Shown: positions 1 through 9,030 of the stretch, piece after piece | Position numbering within the stretch: position 1 is the stretch's first letter | How the letters are laid out: each line of letters opens with the position of its first letter | DNA from: Lentisphaerota bacterium | GTDB taxonomy: Bacteria; Verrucomicrobiota; Lentisphaeria; Victivallales; Victivallaceae | Length of the DNA: 64,000 nucleotides | Assembly (NCBI GenBank): GCA_017134815.1 | Contig: CP071032.1 | Location: 186,001 to 250,000 of the forward strand | Direction of reading: 5' to 3' | Notes under the pieces: generated by a model | The model's input: only the letters and a program-made list of their open reading frames with translations | Database searches by the model: none | Told to the model about the DNA's origin: nothing | Position numbers and translations under genes: made by a program

Positions 1-1
1 T

Positions 2-292
2 TCAGCGACTAAAGGAGCTGTAAAGTCTTTTACCCGTTCAATATCTCTAGAGTATCACAAACAGGGGCTAAGGGCCAATTGCATTTGTCCCGGGTCTATA
101 AAGACAGGCTTGGCTGAAGAATTTTCAATTCCTCAAGGCGCTGATGCTTCGTTAACAAAATATTTGACTCCTTTCGGGAAACCTCATATGGTAAGCCCTG
201 AAAAAATAGCCGGAGCAATAGCAATGCTTTGCTCTGAAGATGCTTTTCATATGAATGGGACAGAGTTAATCGTTGATGGAGGAAGAATTTAA
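2..292 (+). CDS. Short-chain dehydrogenase/reductase, C-terminal part (5' end outside window)
   Basis: Frame 2 is open from the first base to the TAA at 290-292 and encodes the last 96 residues of a classical SDR oxidoreductase. It begins SATKGAVKSFTRS, which is the end of the YxxxK catalytic motif; the Tyr lies just outside the window and the Lys is visible. Then come RANCICPGSIKT (the substrate-loop PG motif), a typical SPEKIAGAIAMLCSEDA helix, and the end GTELIVDGGRI, the usual SDR terminus. These proteins reduce or oxidise carbonyl/hydroxyl groups with NAD(P)H in the cytoplasm. The substrate cannot be read from this fragment. A TTG at 110 is an internal codon, not the start. Confidence 0.9.
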   Translation, partial: SATKGAVKSFTRSISLEYHKQGLRANCICPGSIKTGLAEEFSIPQGADASLTKYLTPFGKPHMVSPEKIAGAIAMLCSEDAFHMNGTELIVDGGRI

Positions 293-615
293 TGTGAGTA
301 CTGCTGCACGTTTCTGAATATCTGACCAGGCATTTTACTTGATGCTGCAGGATCAGGCACTTAATGTCACTTCTCTGCACAAAAAATATTCTCCGCATTT
401 GAGCATTATTGGTTTATGTTGAATTGTACATATTTTTCATTCACAGTAGAGATGAGAGAATGAAAATGCTTCGAAAGGTATAATTGGTTGACTTATTAAA
501 TTTTTTCATTTGTATTATATTACTTGTATTTAATGATTTAGGTCATATTTTTTTGATGTGGCTGACTGTTAAAGGGGGATAAAATTAACAGTTTTTATTA
601 TTGAGAGGATTTACA
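293..615. other. Intergenic, AT-rich, no gene
   Basis: No supported coding sequence on either strand. The right end holds the leader of the first exported-protein gene, including the G-rich stem-loop at 566-591. A TTG-initiated extension of that gene (601) is rejected in favour of the ATG at 616. Confidence 0.6.
566..591 (+). promoter_or_regulatory. Leader stem-loop with G-rich loop upstream of first family A gene
   Basis: CTGTTAA (566-572) and TTAACAG (585-591) form perfect 7-bp arms around an AGGGGGATAAAA loop, 25 bases before the start codon at 616. A comparable hairpin with a purine-rich loop precedes the next family A gene. G-runs also precede genes at 5552 and 16502. The function is unknown; an operator or mRNA element is possible. 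Confidence 0.35.
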
Positions 616-2052
616 ATGAAAAAATCATTGTGGAAAGATGCAGCCATTGTATTTATTTTAATTTCAAGCTTTATATCTCAGGCTGTGGAATGTTCCGTAT
701 GCGGCCAGGAATTTTCGGCAAGACAATGCAGGACGATTGATCTGCATGAAGAAAGTTTGAAAAAAGCATATCAAGATCATATTTACAAATATGCAGAGCA
801 CGCTCATCAAGAGCTTGTTGGAAGTGATGACAATGCCAGTGCTGTCATGGACGTTGGACAGTTTTTTGATTATTACAATAATCCGGTTTTAGGAAAACTT
901 CCTCAAACTAACGATCAACTGCAGGAGAAAGTCGAAATTGCGGTAGCTGCCACCCCACTCCAGTACTCTGTAGGCACTAAACTGGAACTAAGTTTGGTAA
1001 GACCTGATATCCTCAAGGAAACAGCATCAGGATTATTAATGAATTATGGACTGATGCCCCCTGATTTAAATGTTCCGAGCAGTGATTTTCAATATATTTG
1101 TCATGGATGTTATCAAATGCCAAGGCACCTTTTGCCGGCAAATTTTCAATTGGGAATGAAGCTGGGTCAAATAATAGACAGATCAGATATCACTGTTGTT
1201 TTGAACGATGGTCATGCTTCGAGATATGACCCTGTTTTAACGTATTTACAGCTGTTCAGAAATAAAAAACTCGTTGTCGGATTGAGGACTTACGATACTC
1301 CGGATATGGCTCATGAAGAATTTGAGCATATCAAAAAATTGATTGGTGAACATTTCAATACTGGTTCTAATCTCGACGAGGAGCTTGCTCATATCATTGC
1401 TGAATATAATCTTCCAGTATTCGACTTAGGCACTTATATCTTGAGAAACCTGCAAAATGTTATGCTCTCTGATTTGGCTTTGAGCTGCATGATAGGTAAG
1501 TGGTGTCCGAACGCTGCAGGATTTGCCATGGAATCACCACTGGCATATCTGGGTGAATTAGAAAACAAAGATTATAAAAAGACTTTAAAAAATTATTCTT
1601 CAGCTTTTGATGCTGCTGTCAAAGAACTGAATATCGATAATCAGAACTTTGCGGAGCTTAATCTATTAGAACGAAAAGGGACATTTGGCAGAAAGTTTGT
1701 GTTTAATTTTAAACGCAGTCTGGTTTATCGTCAGGAGATCGTTCAAAAAATATGCACCTACTATGCAGCGGTAAATCGAGGCAGAAAAGAGAGCGAAAGA
1801 ATTCCGTTTTTAATAGTTGTAGACGCATGTCACGGTTTTAAACAAGAAAATAATATGGACGGCAAGGTTAAAGAAAATTTAATACAGAACCTTTTAAGAA
1901 AAAAATTATTAGAGTTTAGACTTAATGACGTCAAAGTATCATCAATAGGAGTCGGCGCTTATATGACTGACAGGGCGCGGTTATACGCTAAAGAGTGCAA
2001 CCCGATCCTGGAAAAAATATGCATTGATTATGTCATGTTCCCGGGACCTTGA
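616..2052 (+). CDS. Exported CxxC protein, family A copy 1 (EreA/ChaN-like layout, both His kept)
   Basis: A 478-residue protein with a signal peptide (about 1-23, SQA before the likely cleavage site) followed by CSVCG (C26, C29) and a second pair, CHGC, near residue 160. After the second pair the sequence resembles the EreA/ChaN/TraB-GumN superfamily layout. A DITVVLNDGH segment (H200) corresponds to the N-terminal GE.H strand. A helix YRQEIVQKI leads into PFLIVVDACHGF (H406), which corresponds to the C-terminal G..H strand. CPNA lies between them. Of the four copies, this one alone keeps His at both positions. The start is ATG 616, with GAGAGGA upstream, rather than the in-frame TTG at 601. 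The superfamily link is my inference from motif order; the function is unknown. Confidence 0.75.
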   Translation: MKKSLWKDAAIVFILISSFISQAVECSVCGQEFSARQCRTIDLHEESLKKAYQDHIYKYAEHAHQELVGSDDNASAVMDVGQFFDYYNNPVLGKLPQTNDQLQEKVEIAVAATPLQYSVGTKLELSLVRPDILKETASGLLMNYGLMPPDLNVPSSDFQYICHGCYQMPRHLLPANFQLGMKLGQIIDRSDITVVLNDGHASRYDPVLTYLQLFRNKKLVVGLRTYDTPDMAHEEFEHIKKLIGEHFNTGSNLDEELAHIIAEYNLPVFDLGTYILRNLQNVMLSDLALSCMIGKWCPNAAGFAMESPLAYLGELENKDYKKTLKNYSSAFDAAVKELNIDNQNFAELNLLERKGTFGRKFVFNFKRSLVYRQEIVQKICTYYAAVNRGRKESERIPFLIVVDACHGFKQENNMDGKVKENLIQNLLRKKLLEFRLNDVKVSSIGVGAYMTDRARLYAKECNPILEKICIDYVMFPGP

Positions 2053-2126
2053 TACTGGTCAGATGACCAGAATTTAGATGCGCTTTTCAGAGCGGCTGAT
2101 TTTTAATTATTTTTTTAATGTTGAGA

Positions 2127-2151
2127 TTGTTTAATAGAGGGACTTAAACAA
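2127..2151 (+). promoter_or_regulatory. Leader stem-loop upstream of second family A gene
   Basis: TTGTTTAA (2127-2134) and TTAAACAA (2144-2151) form 8-bp perfect arms around TAGAGGGAC, ending 23 bases before the start at 2175. The position and the purine-rich loop match the hairpin at 566-591, although the arms differ in sequence. Conserved shape with changed arms hints at a structural element. There is no direct evidence of function. Confidence 0.35.
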
Positions 2152-2174
2152 TCAATATGCTGAGAGGAGTTACA

Positions 2175-3677
2175 ATGAAAAAGTCATTTTCAATAGTTTT
2201 TTTGTTTACATTTACTATGATATTCTGCTTAAGCTTAAAAGCTGAAGTCAAATGCGCACAATGTGGTAAAATGGTCAGTGAAACTGTCTGTCAAAGGATG
2301 GATACGACTGAAATCGAATTTAGAAAACTGTACCTGGATATAATAAATAATTTCACTTTCAAAGAACATTCTGAGCTGCTTGATAAGTACAGCGGGACTT
2401 TAAATCAGGATATGTTAAACGAGATATATCATATTCCTGCCAGAGAAGGGCTGTTCAAGGAAAGCGAGACTGAAATGATGGCAAAGGCTGTAGAAGCAGA
2501 ATTTCAGGAAAAAAGATTAGTGAAATCAGTTGGTGACTGTTTGCCTTACGAGGTAGTGAGAAAGGATATAAAAGAATCATCGTCAGGTTTGAGCCTGCCT
2601 TCAGAAAGCGAAGTTTTTGAATTCAATGATGACGGTTATGATGACATAATTGATACACAGCAGGTGTGTGAACACTGCAGAATGGGAACCCTTCAGTATG
2701 ACGATCCTGATAATGCAAAGTGTATCTTGCCAAGAAACATTCAACTGGCGCTCAGACTTGACAGGATAGTTAATGATTCGGATATAACCATAATCTTTTA
2801 CGATAACGCAATTTCGTCTTTAAATAATTTATTATTAAGTTATTATAACCTTTTTAGCAATAAGAGATTTGTTTTAGGTATTGACAGCTTTGACAACAGT
2901 CAGGACTGGAGTGAGGAAAAGCTTAATGAAAAAATATTGAAAATAGTGCATCAGGAGATTAACAAGCAATGTGATAACAGCTTTCCCCTTGATCTATCTG
3001 CTTTGATTACCGGAATGGGTTTTCCAGTTTTCAATTTTCAGAGGTATTCGGCCTGCAGACAGCCGCTGAATAGTGATCAGGATTATCTTTACGACGCGGC
3101 TTTCAGCTTTTTTGACGCAAGGTGTAAAAACGCAGTTTGTTTTGGTGTTGAATCGGTAGTCACCAATCTGGGCTGGGTACCGGACTACAAGAAAGCTGTT
3201 GAAGACAACTTTGCATTTTTAACGGAAGTCTGCAAGGATTTAACTATAAAACCGCCTGTTAATGAAAAAGAGTGGGTTCAGCAGATAGATTATTGGAAGA
3301 TGCTGGCATATAACGTACTGGGAACATCAAAAATATGCCGTAATGAAATTGCCAGAAAAATAAGTGCTTATTATGCGGCTGTTAACAAGAACAGACCGGA
3401 TGGCAATATCCCATTTGTTATAGTACTCAAGGATGAGTATGGACTGGTGAGAGACGACAACGGCTGTATTTTAGAGGAGCCTGCCCCTGATAAAAAAGAG
3501 CTGTTAATACAGCAGCTAATCAAAGGTCACCTGAATAAATTTAACCTGAAGGATACCAGAGTCACCACAATATACGCGGCCAGAAGTGAAGGAACCTATT
3601 ATGTTTTTTCTAAGGACAGCAATGACTTATTGACTAAATTCGGTTTTGATTATTTGATGTTGTATCAGGAGTATTGA
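2175..3677 (+). CDS. Exported CxxC protein, family A copy 2
   Basis: A 500-residue paralogue of the upstream gene. The signal peptide is about 1-24 (LKA before the cleavage site), followed by CAQCG (C27, C30) and a second CEHC pair. The core has the same landmarks: LPRNIQLALRLDRIV, DITIIFYDN, RCKNAVCFG, a helix ending YYAAVNKNRP, and PFVIVLKDEYGL. The two candidate superfamily His positions are Asn/Ala and Tyr here, so if the fold is EreA/ChaN-like this copy has lost its catalytic or metal-binding residues. The start is ATG 2175 with AGAGGAG at good spacing; an in-frame ATG at 2157 lacks a ribosome site. It lies 122 bp after copy 1, on the same strand. Confidence 0.75.
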   Translation: MKKSFSIVFLFTFTMIFCLSLKAEVKCAQCGKMVSETVCQRMDTTEIEFRKLYLDIINNFTFKEHSELLDKYSGTLNQDMLNEIYHIPAREGLFKESETEMMAKAVEAEFQEKRLVKSVGDCLPYEVVRKDIKESSSGLSLPSESEVFEFNDDGYDDIIDTQQVCEHCRMGTLQYDDPDNAKCILPRNIQLALRLDRIVNDSDITIIFYDNAISSLNNLLLSYYNLFSNKRFVLGIDSFDNSQDWSEEKLNEKILKIVHQEINKQCDNSFPLDLSALITGMGFPVFNFQRYSACRQPLNSDQDYLYDAAFSFFDARCKNAVCFGVESVVTNLGWVPDYKKAVEDNFAFLTEVCKDLTIKPPVNEKEWVQQIDYWKMLAYNVLGTSKICRNEIARKISAYYAAVNKNRPDGNIPFVIVLKDEYGLVRDDNGCILEEPAPDKKELLIQQLIKGHLNKFNLKDTRVTTIYAARSEGTYYVFSKDSNDLLTKFGFDYLMLYQEY

Positions 3678-3712
3678 GGACAATCAAATCTTCATTAACT
3701 GTTTTCTTGGCA

Positions 3713-3748
3713 GGAAGTTATTAAGGTGCCAATATCTTAATAACTTCC
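3713..3748. terminator. Hairpin between convergent genes
   Basis: GGAAGTTATTAAG and CTTAATAACTTCC form a 13-bp perfect stem with a 10-base loop, between the stop at 3677 (+) and the stop at 3768 (-). It has no strong U-tract on either side, so a bidirectional terminator is likely but not certain. Confidence 0.55.
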
Positions 3749-3767
3749 TCATTTAAAGCAATAACGG

Positions 3768-4889
3768 TTATTTACCGATATTTTCCCTGTTTACATATAT
3801 AACCTGATCAATTATATCTCTCGAAGCAATATCAAACTTTTTAGGTGAATCAATCTTCAGGCTGCTCTCTTCATTTTTACCGAAGTCAGTAGCTTTGTTT
3901 TTGTCCCCAATGCGACAGAGCACTTGTGCACATTTAATTTCGTACATACTGTTAAATAATGATTTCAATGAACAGTTTCCAATCATTGGATGATCAAACA
4001 AGTGCATTCTGCCAATCGGCATAAGAACTTTCTGGTAACAGTCCAGCCTGTTTACAATTCTTTGTACAATTAAAGCATTCATCTTTACTCTGCAGATACT
4101 GCGCATATTCAGATTAGTGCCCTTTAATTTTCTTGTGAGAGCAGAGAAAGTGCCTTTATCTGAAAGTTGGAGATTGGAGCGTTCCTGTGGGCTGAAACAG
4201 TTAATAAGAACCTCGTATCTTTTATTGCATAAAGTTTCGTTATCATCATAATAATATACAGGATATCTTCTGTCTATGGCTGAATCTACCAGCTTAAGGG
4301 TCTCAGTTTTTTTGTCTTGAAATCGTACCGGCCTTCTAAATTGCATGTTAGGGGTATTGGCAGTATTTGTCGGGAGTGTAAAGGAGCGAGGTTTTGAAGG
4401 GGGTACTTTTGTGCTATGAAGGTTTGAGAGTCCAGAGTGATTTAGCCATGGCATTGGAGTGTTTGTCGTGCGGCAATATTCTTCTATCTTATCTTTTGTC
4501 ATGAAGTTGGAGTCCAGGTAGTTTGATACAATATCCGTAACTTTTCTTTGGACGACAACCTCTTTGATAAATAGACTTATATACCGGTATAGCTGACAGT
4601 AATACGTTTCATAACGTTGGCTTACATCAAACTCATCAGTAGTAAACAATTGTCGACCAAGGCTGTTTTCCATAGCCAGACACATGCTTATCCATTCGGG
4701 ATATTGCTTTGGAGTTTTAAAAACTTGCTTGATCAATTCAGTCAAAAATAACTCTGCCGAATATCCTCCATATGTGTGCTTTTGCCCAAAAGCGATGTAT
4801 TTATAATTTTTTGCGTCTGATAACAAGAAGTCACGCACCATTTGACTGAGACTTACGGTTTTAAAATATGATGTTTTAAAAAAATACAT
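3768..4889 (-). CDS. Family C protein copy 1, non-exported, GQxH and PIGxxHLF motifs
   Basis: A 373-residue protein without a signal peptide. Near the N-terminus, YIAFGQKHTYGGYSAE (H38) resembles the GE.H strand of EreA/ChaN-type proteins. Near the C-terminus, a helix with repeated Met/Ile (KMNALIVQRI) runs into VLMPIGRMHLF (H296), like the second conserved His strand. The middle (about 140-210) is Pro/Ser/Asn-rich and probably disordered. The same motif pair occurs in the gene at 16502. The start is ATG 4889, with GGAAGGG just upstream; a TTG four codons earlier is in frame. The gene is convergent with the exported copies around it. Superfamily membership is inference; hydrolase or metal-binding roles are possible. 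Confidence 0.65.
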   Translation of the reverse strand: MYFFKTSYFKTVSLSQMVRDFLLSDAKNYKYIAFGQKHTYGGYSAELFLTELIKQVFKTPKQYPEWISMCLAMENSLGRQLFTTDEFDVSQRYETYYCQLYRYISLFIKEVVVQRKVTDIVSNYLDSNFMTKDKIEEYCRTTNTPMPWLNHSGLSNLHSTKVPPSKPRSFTLPTNTANTPNMQFRRPVRFQDKKTETLKLVDSAIDRRYPVYYYDDNETLCNKRYEVLINCFSPQERSNLQLSDKGTFSALTRKLKGTNLNMRSICRVKMNALIVQRIVNRLDCYQKVLMPIGRMHLFDHPMIGNCSLKSLFNSMYEIKCAQVLCRIGDKNKATDFGKNEESSLKIDSPKKFDIASRDIIDQVIYVNRENIGK

Positions 4890-5551
4890 TTTCCCTTCCA
4901 ATCTACCTGTTTAATAATTACTAATTATTTGTTTGTTATAAAGTAAAAGAATGATTGGTTTTCAACGCTTATGATCCTTAAAGATATTAACTTTGAAAAC
5001 TCTTCGGCGTATGATAAATTACCTTTCGATTAGATCTAATAAATATTAGATATTTATTGCTTAGTATAAGCAATAATTGTGATGTTCAAATAGTGCTGTC
5101 GAAGTAGTGATTTAGTTACACTGCTTCGGGATTTTTAACCTAGAAATTTTAAAAATATCAATAATATGAAGATTACCTGTATCTGAAGGGCGCATAGAAA
5201 GTTAAGGAGTGAAGTTATAAATATTAAATCAACTTAAATATTACCGGAATACCATTCCCGATTTTACAGAATATGTTCTAAGGAAAGTCATAAACAATAC
5301 AAAAAAAATCTGTGAAAAAAATGTTATTTTCATTGTAAAGTGGTTCTCTGCATTGGTCTTGTCCTCTAGCTTGATGATTTTTAAATACTTAGCTTTTTAA
5401 CTGATTGCTTTGAGATTGGTCTAGTAATGGCTAATATTTATATTGCTTTTGTGTGTAATACAATAATTGACAAGGCTGTAAAAAGAGTTTTTTTATAAAA
5501 GCTGATAATAAAACAGGGGGAATAAGATTCAACAGTTAAGAAGGAGTTGCA
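4890..5551. other. Intergenic, AT-rich, 660 bp, no gene
   Basis: No ORF worth calling. It holds the divergent upstream regions of the genes at 4889 (-) and 5552 (+). An ACAGGGGGAATAAG stretch about 35 bases before 5552 recalls the G-rich leader of the first copy. TTGACA at about 5467 has no well-spaced -10 partner. Confidence 0.5.
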
Positions 5552-7105
5552 ATGAGAAAATCATTGTATGCAGTAATTTTATTTTTCGTAGTTTTTTTAT
5601 CAGCAAGCGTTTCAAGAGCTGAAAAATGTTCAAAGTGTGGAGAAGAGACTGACCTCGACGGGACTGACACTATAGAATTTGAATTCAGGCAGATGTATCT
5701 GGATAAAGTAAATGATTACATAAGTTCAAAACATTCTGGATTAATCAACAGCAACAGCCTTTTAACTATGAATGTTCTTTGTGAGCTTTTTAACATTCCA
5801 GCAAGAAAAGAACTTTATAAAGACACGGGCACTTTTGAATTATTGGAGCAAGCTGAAGGGCATTTACAGGCTGAAAGAATAAGTAAATCTATTGGCGATA
5901 CTCTTCCCTATGAGAAAGTAAGAGCTGATATCAGAGATACCCTGTCAGGCCTCAGGCTTAATGATGACTTTCAGAACTGGCCTTTTGAGGCACCTCAAAA
6001 TGCTGTAGTTGGATTTGAAAGTAATGATCCGGAAGTTGAAAGAGAAAGAGTATGTAAAAAATGTGGGATGTTTACACTGAATTTGAATTACAAAGGTATC
6101 AGCACTCATAATATCAAACTGCCAACAAATATTCAACTGGCCCTGAAGCTTGATAAAATAGTTAAAAGTTCTGATATTGTGATATTGTTGAGTACGATGA
6201 ACGCAGCAGATAATTTATTGCTCAGTTACTTAAGACTCTTCAGCAATGAACGGTTTGTTTTAGGGCTTGATGCATACGATGGCAGTCCTGACTGGTCTAA
6301 TCCTGAACTTAATGAGCAAGTATTTCAGGCAGTACATGAAACCATCAATAAGCAGTACGATGATTTTACTCCCAATTTATCCCGTTTAATAACTGAGCTT
6401 GGCTTTCCAACTTTATCTTTTTATAAATACCACCCAAATAAAAGTTATGTCTGTGGCATAAGATCAGCTTCTGGAAATGATGGCTATGCCAGCATTCGCG
6501 AAAATATTGTTAACTTTCTTGAAGCACGCTGCCCTAATGCTGTCTGTTTTGGTGCTGCTACTCCAATTACTCATTTGGGAGATTACCAGACAGACTACGA
6601 TAAGTTTGTTGAACAATATTATGATTTAATGAAGACTGCTCATGAGCAATGTCATAAAGGCGATAGTAAGTTTCCTGCTTTAGAAAAGCTTAAAACTTCG
6701 GAAAAGTGGAATGCGCAAAATGTTATGTCTTGGCAATTTACTGCCGCAAGAGTTGTTCGGGGTATCATGACGGAAAAAATCTGTAATTATTACAAGGCGA
6801 TTAATAGCAACCCAAATTATAAAGTTCCATTCATCCTGTTATTGGATGAGCAGTATGGTGTCTGGATTAAAAAGGTAAAGGGTCAATATAACTGCATGGT
6901 TCATAAATATTCAGATACTGAAAAGGAGATGTTGATTCAGAACCTGATAAAAGATAAGCTTTCTAAAATGGGGTTTAATGACCTGAAAGTGACTACTGTT
7001 TGTGTCAACTATGGGCCTCAGACTATTTTTTCTAAAGAGAAAAATAAATTGTTAAATGATTACTGTTTAGATTTTTATGTAAAAGCAAATTTCTTTCCTC
7101 TTTAA
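5552..7105 (+). CDS. Exported CxxC protein, family A copy 3
   Basis: A 517-residue paralogue, the longest copy. The signal peptide is about 1-23 (SRA), followed by CSKCG (C26, C29) and a second pair VCKKCG (C168, C171). Landmarks shared with copies 2 and 4 include CELFNIPARKELY, SIGDTLPYEKVR, NIQLALKLDKIV, ILLSTMNAADN, VLGLDAYDGSPDWSNPELN, RCPNAVCFGAAT and PFILLLDEQYGV. The positions aligned with H200 and H406 of copy 1 are Asn and Tyr. The four cysteines in two CxxC pairs could form a zinc ribbon or disulphides after export. The start is ATG 5552 behind AAGGAG. The function is unknown. Confidence 0.75.
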   Translation: MRKSLYAVILFFVVFLSASVSRAEKCSKCGEETDLDGTDTIEFEFRQMYLDKVNDYISSKHSGLINSNSLLTMNVLCELFNIPARKELYKDTGTFELLEQAEGHLQAERISKSIGDTLPYEKVRADIRDTLSGLRLNDDFQNWPFEAPQNAVVGFESNDPEVERERVCKKCGMFTLNLNYKGISTHNIKLPTNIQLALKLDKIVKSSDIVILLSTMNAADNLLLSYLRLFSNERFVLGLDAYDGSPDWSNPELNEQVFQAVHETINKQYDDFTPNLSRLITELGFPTLSFYKYHPNKSYVCGIRSASGNDGYASIRENIVNFLEARCPNAVCFGAATPITHLGDYQTDYDKFVEQYYDLMKTAHEQCHKGDSKFPALEKLKTSEKWNAQNVMSWQFTAARVVRGIMTEKICNYYKAINSNPNYKVPFILLLDEQYGVWIKKVKGQYNCMVHKYSDTEKEMLIQNLIKDKLSKMGFNDLKVTTVCVNYGPQTIFSKEKNKLLNDYCLDFYVKANFFPL

Positions 7106-7206
7106 GAATTTTACAGTATTAGCAGAGTTCATATTTTTATATGGACTCTATTGTTTTTCTATAGAAGATTTTCAATAATTTCAGAGACCTTGTAAATAAA
7201 AATAAT

Positions 7207-8946
7207 ATGAAAAAAAACACGTTTATGAAAGAAAGTTTAGTCCTTATCCTGTTGTTAGTAACTTCATTTTTTAATGTCTGGGGGCAGGTAAGATGTGCAG
7301 ACCTTGATGACAACTCTTCTCACAGCAGAGTTACCCGAGATTTTGTCAGGATAAAAAAATGGTCTTTAACTGATGAACACGAAGCAGTATTGCCGCCAAA
7401 TCCTGCCTTGAACCTGATAAGTGAAGTCCCCTGCGTTGGAACTTTTAATAGTGATGGCAGCTATAACTTCCGGCAGAAGCTGCTGATTGTTAATCTTAAC
7501 GGGAAAGCTCTTGATCTGCTGCCAAGGCATATGCGGCGAGATCTTATTCCAAGAACCCACCAGTTTCAAAATATGCTGGGAATTATCAATGACAACAACC
7601 TGAGGTGCCGCATTCGGGCTGTTATCACTGGCAAAGGCTCCCATCACAATAATGAAACCATGGTAGGCAGAAAGTTCAATATGTCGTTCCATGGTTTAGT
7701 TTCGAGCCGGTTTTCACAGGACACTGTCAGCTTTTCTTATTCGATACCAGCAGGAATGTTTATTCCTAAAGGTATTTTGGCAGCAGACATGCATACCATT
7801 CCCATGGAAAGGACTGATGCTTTAAATATAAGCTGCAATAATATCGGCAGTGGCGGTAAGCTGGGCTTGTCTTCTGCTGGACCAAATTTTGTGACTATTG
7901 CTGAAGTCTCCAGTTGCTGGTCTGCTGCCAAGGTTGGACGTCATGGTGATGACATCATAATAACCTATAACTTATTGCTGAATACTCCGCAGGTTTCAGA
8001 TGCAGTCAAGGAAGCCGTTGATAATGATGACTTTTTTAATATGCTGAGTGATATAAAAAAAGTCGCAGCTGATATCAATTTAGATGAATTCAGCGCCGGA
8101 GTTTTACGGACGTGGGCCGATGATCTTATTCATATAAGCCAGCCTGACAACCCGGAAAGAATGACTAAGAAATTATATATAATCAGCACTAATGACTTAC
8201 ATCAACATGAAACGTATGTGCCCAAAATAAAGAGATTCATGAATTGGTTCAGGACACAGCATGCTTCACCGGTTATCTGGCTGGATGCGGGGGATTTCCT
8301 TGAGTTTTATGAAGAGTATCGAGGCACTATGAGTGACGAACAGACCTTTGAATGGTTAAGCCACTGTGATGCCTGTACACTTGGTAATCACGAGTACTAT
8401 AAAGGACTTGATTATCTGGCAGATCTAAGCTGGAAATACAAAATGCCGTTTGTATGCTCCAACATTGAAGCTTACCCGACTGATAAAAGACCTTTACATG
8501 TTATAGGCGAAAATTTGAATGGTCCTGCAATCATTGAAAGACAAGGTCGAAAAATAGGCATAGTCGGGGTTTGTTCTCCAAAGCTTGACTATCTGTATTT
8601 ATATAATAAGGATTCCACCTTAAAAGTATCACTGTATAATACTCCAAAAATCAGAAATGACATTAAATGGCTGCGGAAACGGTGCGATTTTGTTGTCATG
8701 CTTACTCACCAGAACAACGACCTTGATGAGGATGCAGCCGCCAATTTCGGGGTTGATGCTGTGATTGGCGGGCATTCACATTCAATGATATCCTCCGATT
8801 ATAACGTTTCGCACAGTGTGGTTACCAAAGCAGGCTGGATGGGAGAGTTTATTGGAGTGACAACCGTGAAAAAAGAGCTTATCAACGGGGAATGGCGTAC
8901 TTCAAGTTCGTCCTATTTGATAGATATGAAAGATTATGATATTTAA
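7207..8946 (+). CDS. Exported two-domain protein: family B domain plus 5'-nucleotidase-like metallophosphoesterase
   Basis: A 579-residue protein with an N-terminal signal peptide (about 1-26). Residues about 34-316 are a family B domain shared with the genes at 11023 and 12781. Landmarks are LPRHMRRDLIP, QFQNMLGIINDNNLRC, AVITGKGSH, FHGL, GMFIPKGILA and ITYNLLLNTP. From about residue 319 comes a calcineurin-like phosphoesterase of the UshA/5'-nucleotidase type: STNDLHQH, WLDAGDFLE, LGNHEYY, THQNND and GGHSHSM supply the D-x-H, GD, GNHE, H and GHxH metal ligands. The C-terminal substrate domain of UshA is absent. It probably hydrolyses phosphate esters outside the cytoplasm; the substrate is unknown. 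The domain fusion is unusual and ties family B to phosphoesterase chemistry. Confidence 0.8.
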   Translation: MKKNTFMKESLVLILLLVTSFFNVWGQVRCADLDDNSSHSRVTRDFVRIKKWSLTDEHEAVLPPNPALNLISEVPCVGTFNSDGSYNFRQKLLIVNLNGKALDLLPRHMRRDLIPRTHQFQNMLGIINDNNLRCRIRAVITGKGSHHNNETMVGRKFNMSFHGLVSSRFSQDTVSFSYSIPAGMFIPKGILAADMHTIPMERTDALNISCNNIGSGGKLGLSSAGPNFVTIAEVSSCWSAAKVGRHGDDIIITYNLLLNTPQVSDAVKEAVDNDDFFNMLSDIKKVAADINLDEFSAGVLRTWADDLIHISQPDNPERMTKKLYIISTNDLHQHETYVPKIKRFMNWFRTQHASPVIWLDAGDFLEFYEEYRGTMSDEQTFEWLSHCDACTLGNHEYYKGLDYLADLSWKYKMPFVCSNIEAYPTDKRPLHVIGENLNGPAIIERQGRKIGIVGVCSPKLDYLYLYNKDSTLKVSLYNTPKIRNDIKWLRKRCDFVVMLTHQNNDLDEDAAANFGVDAVIGGHSHSMISSDYNVSHSVVTKAGWMGEFIGVTTVKKELINGEWRTSSSSYLIDMKDYDI

Positions 8947-9030
8947 GCCTTTCAGGTTAATGCTGAACCATAATTTTAAACTTCATGCTTTATTTGATAT
9001 GGAGTTTAATAATAGTTTTAAGGAATGAAA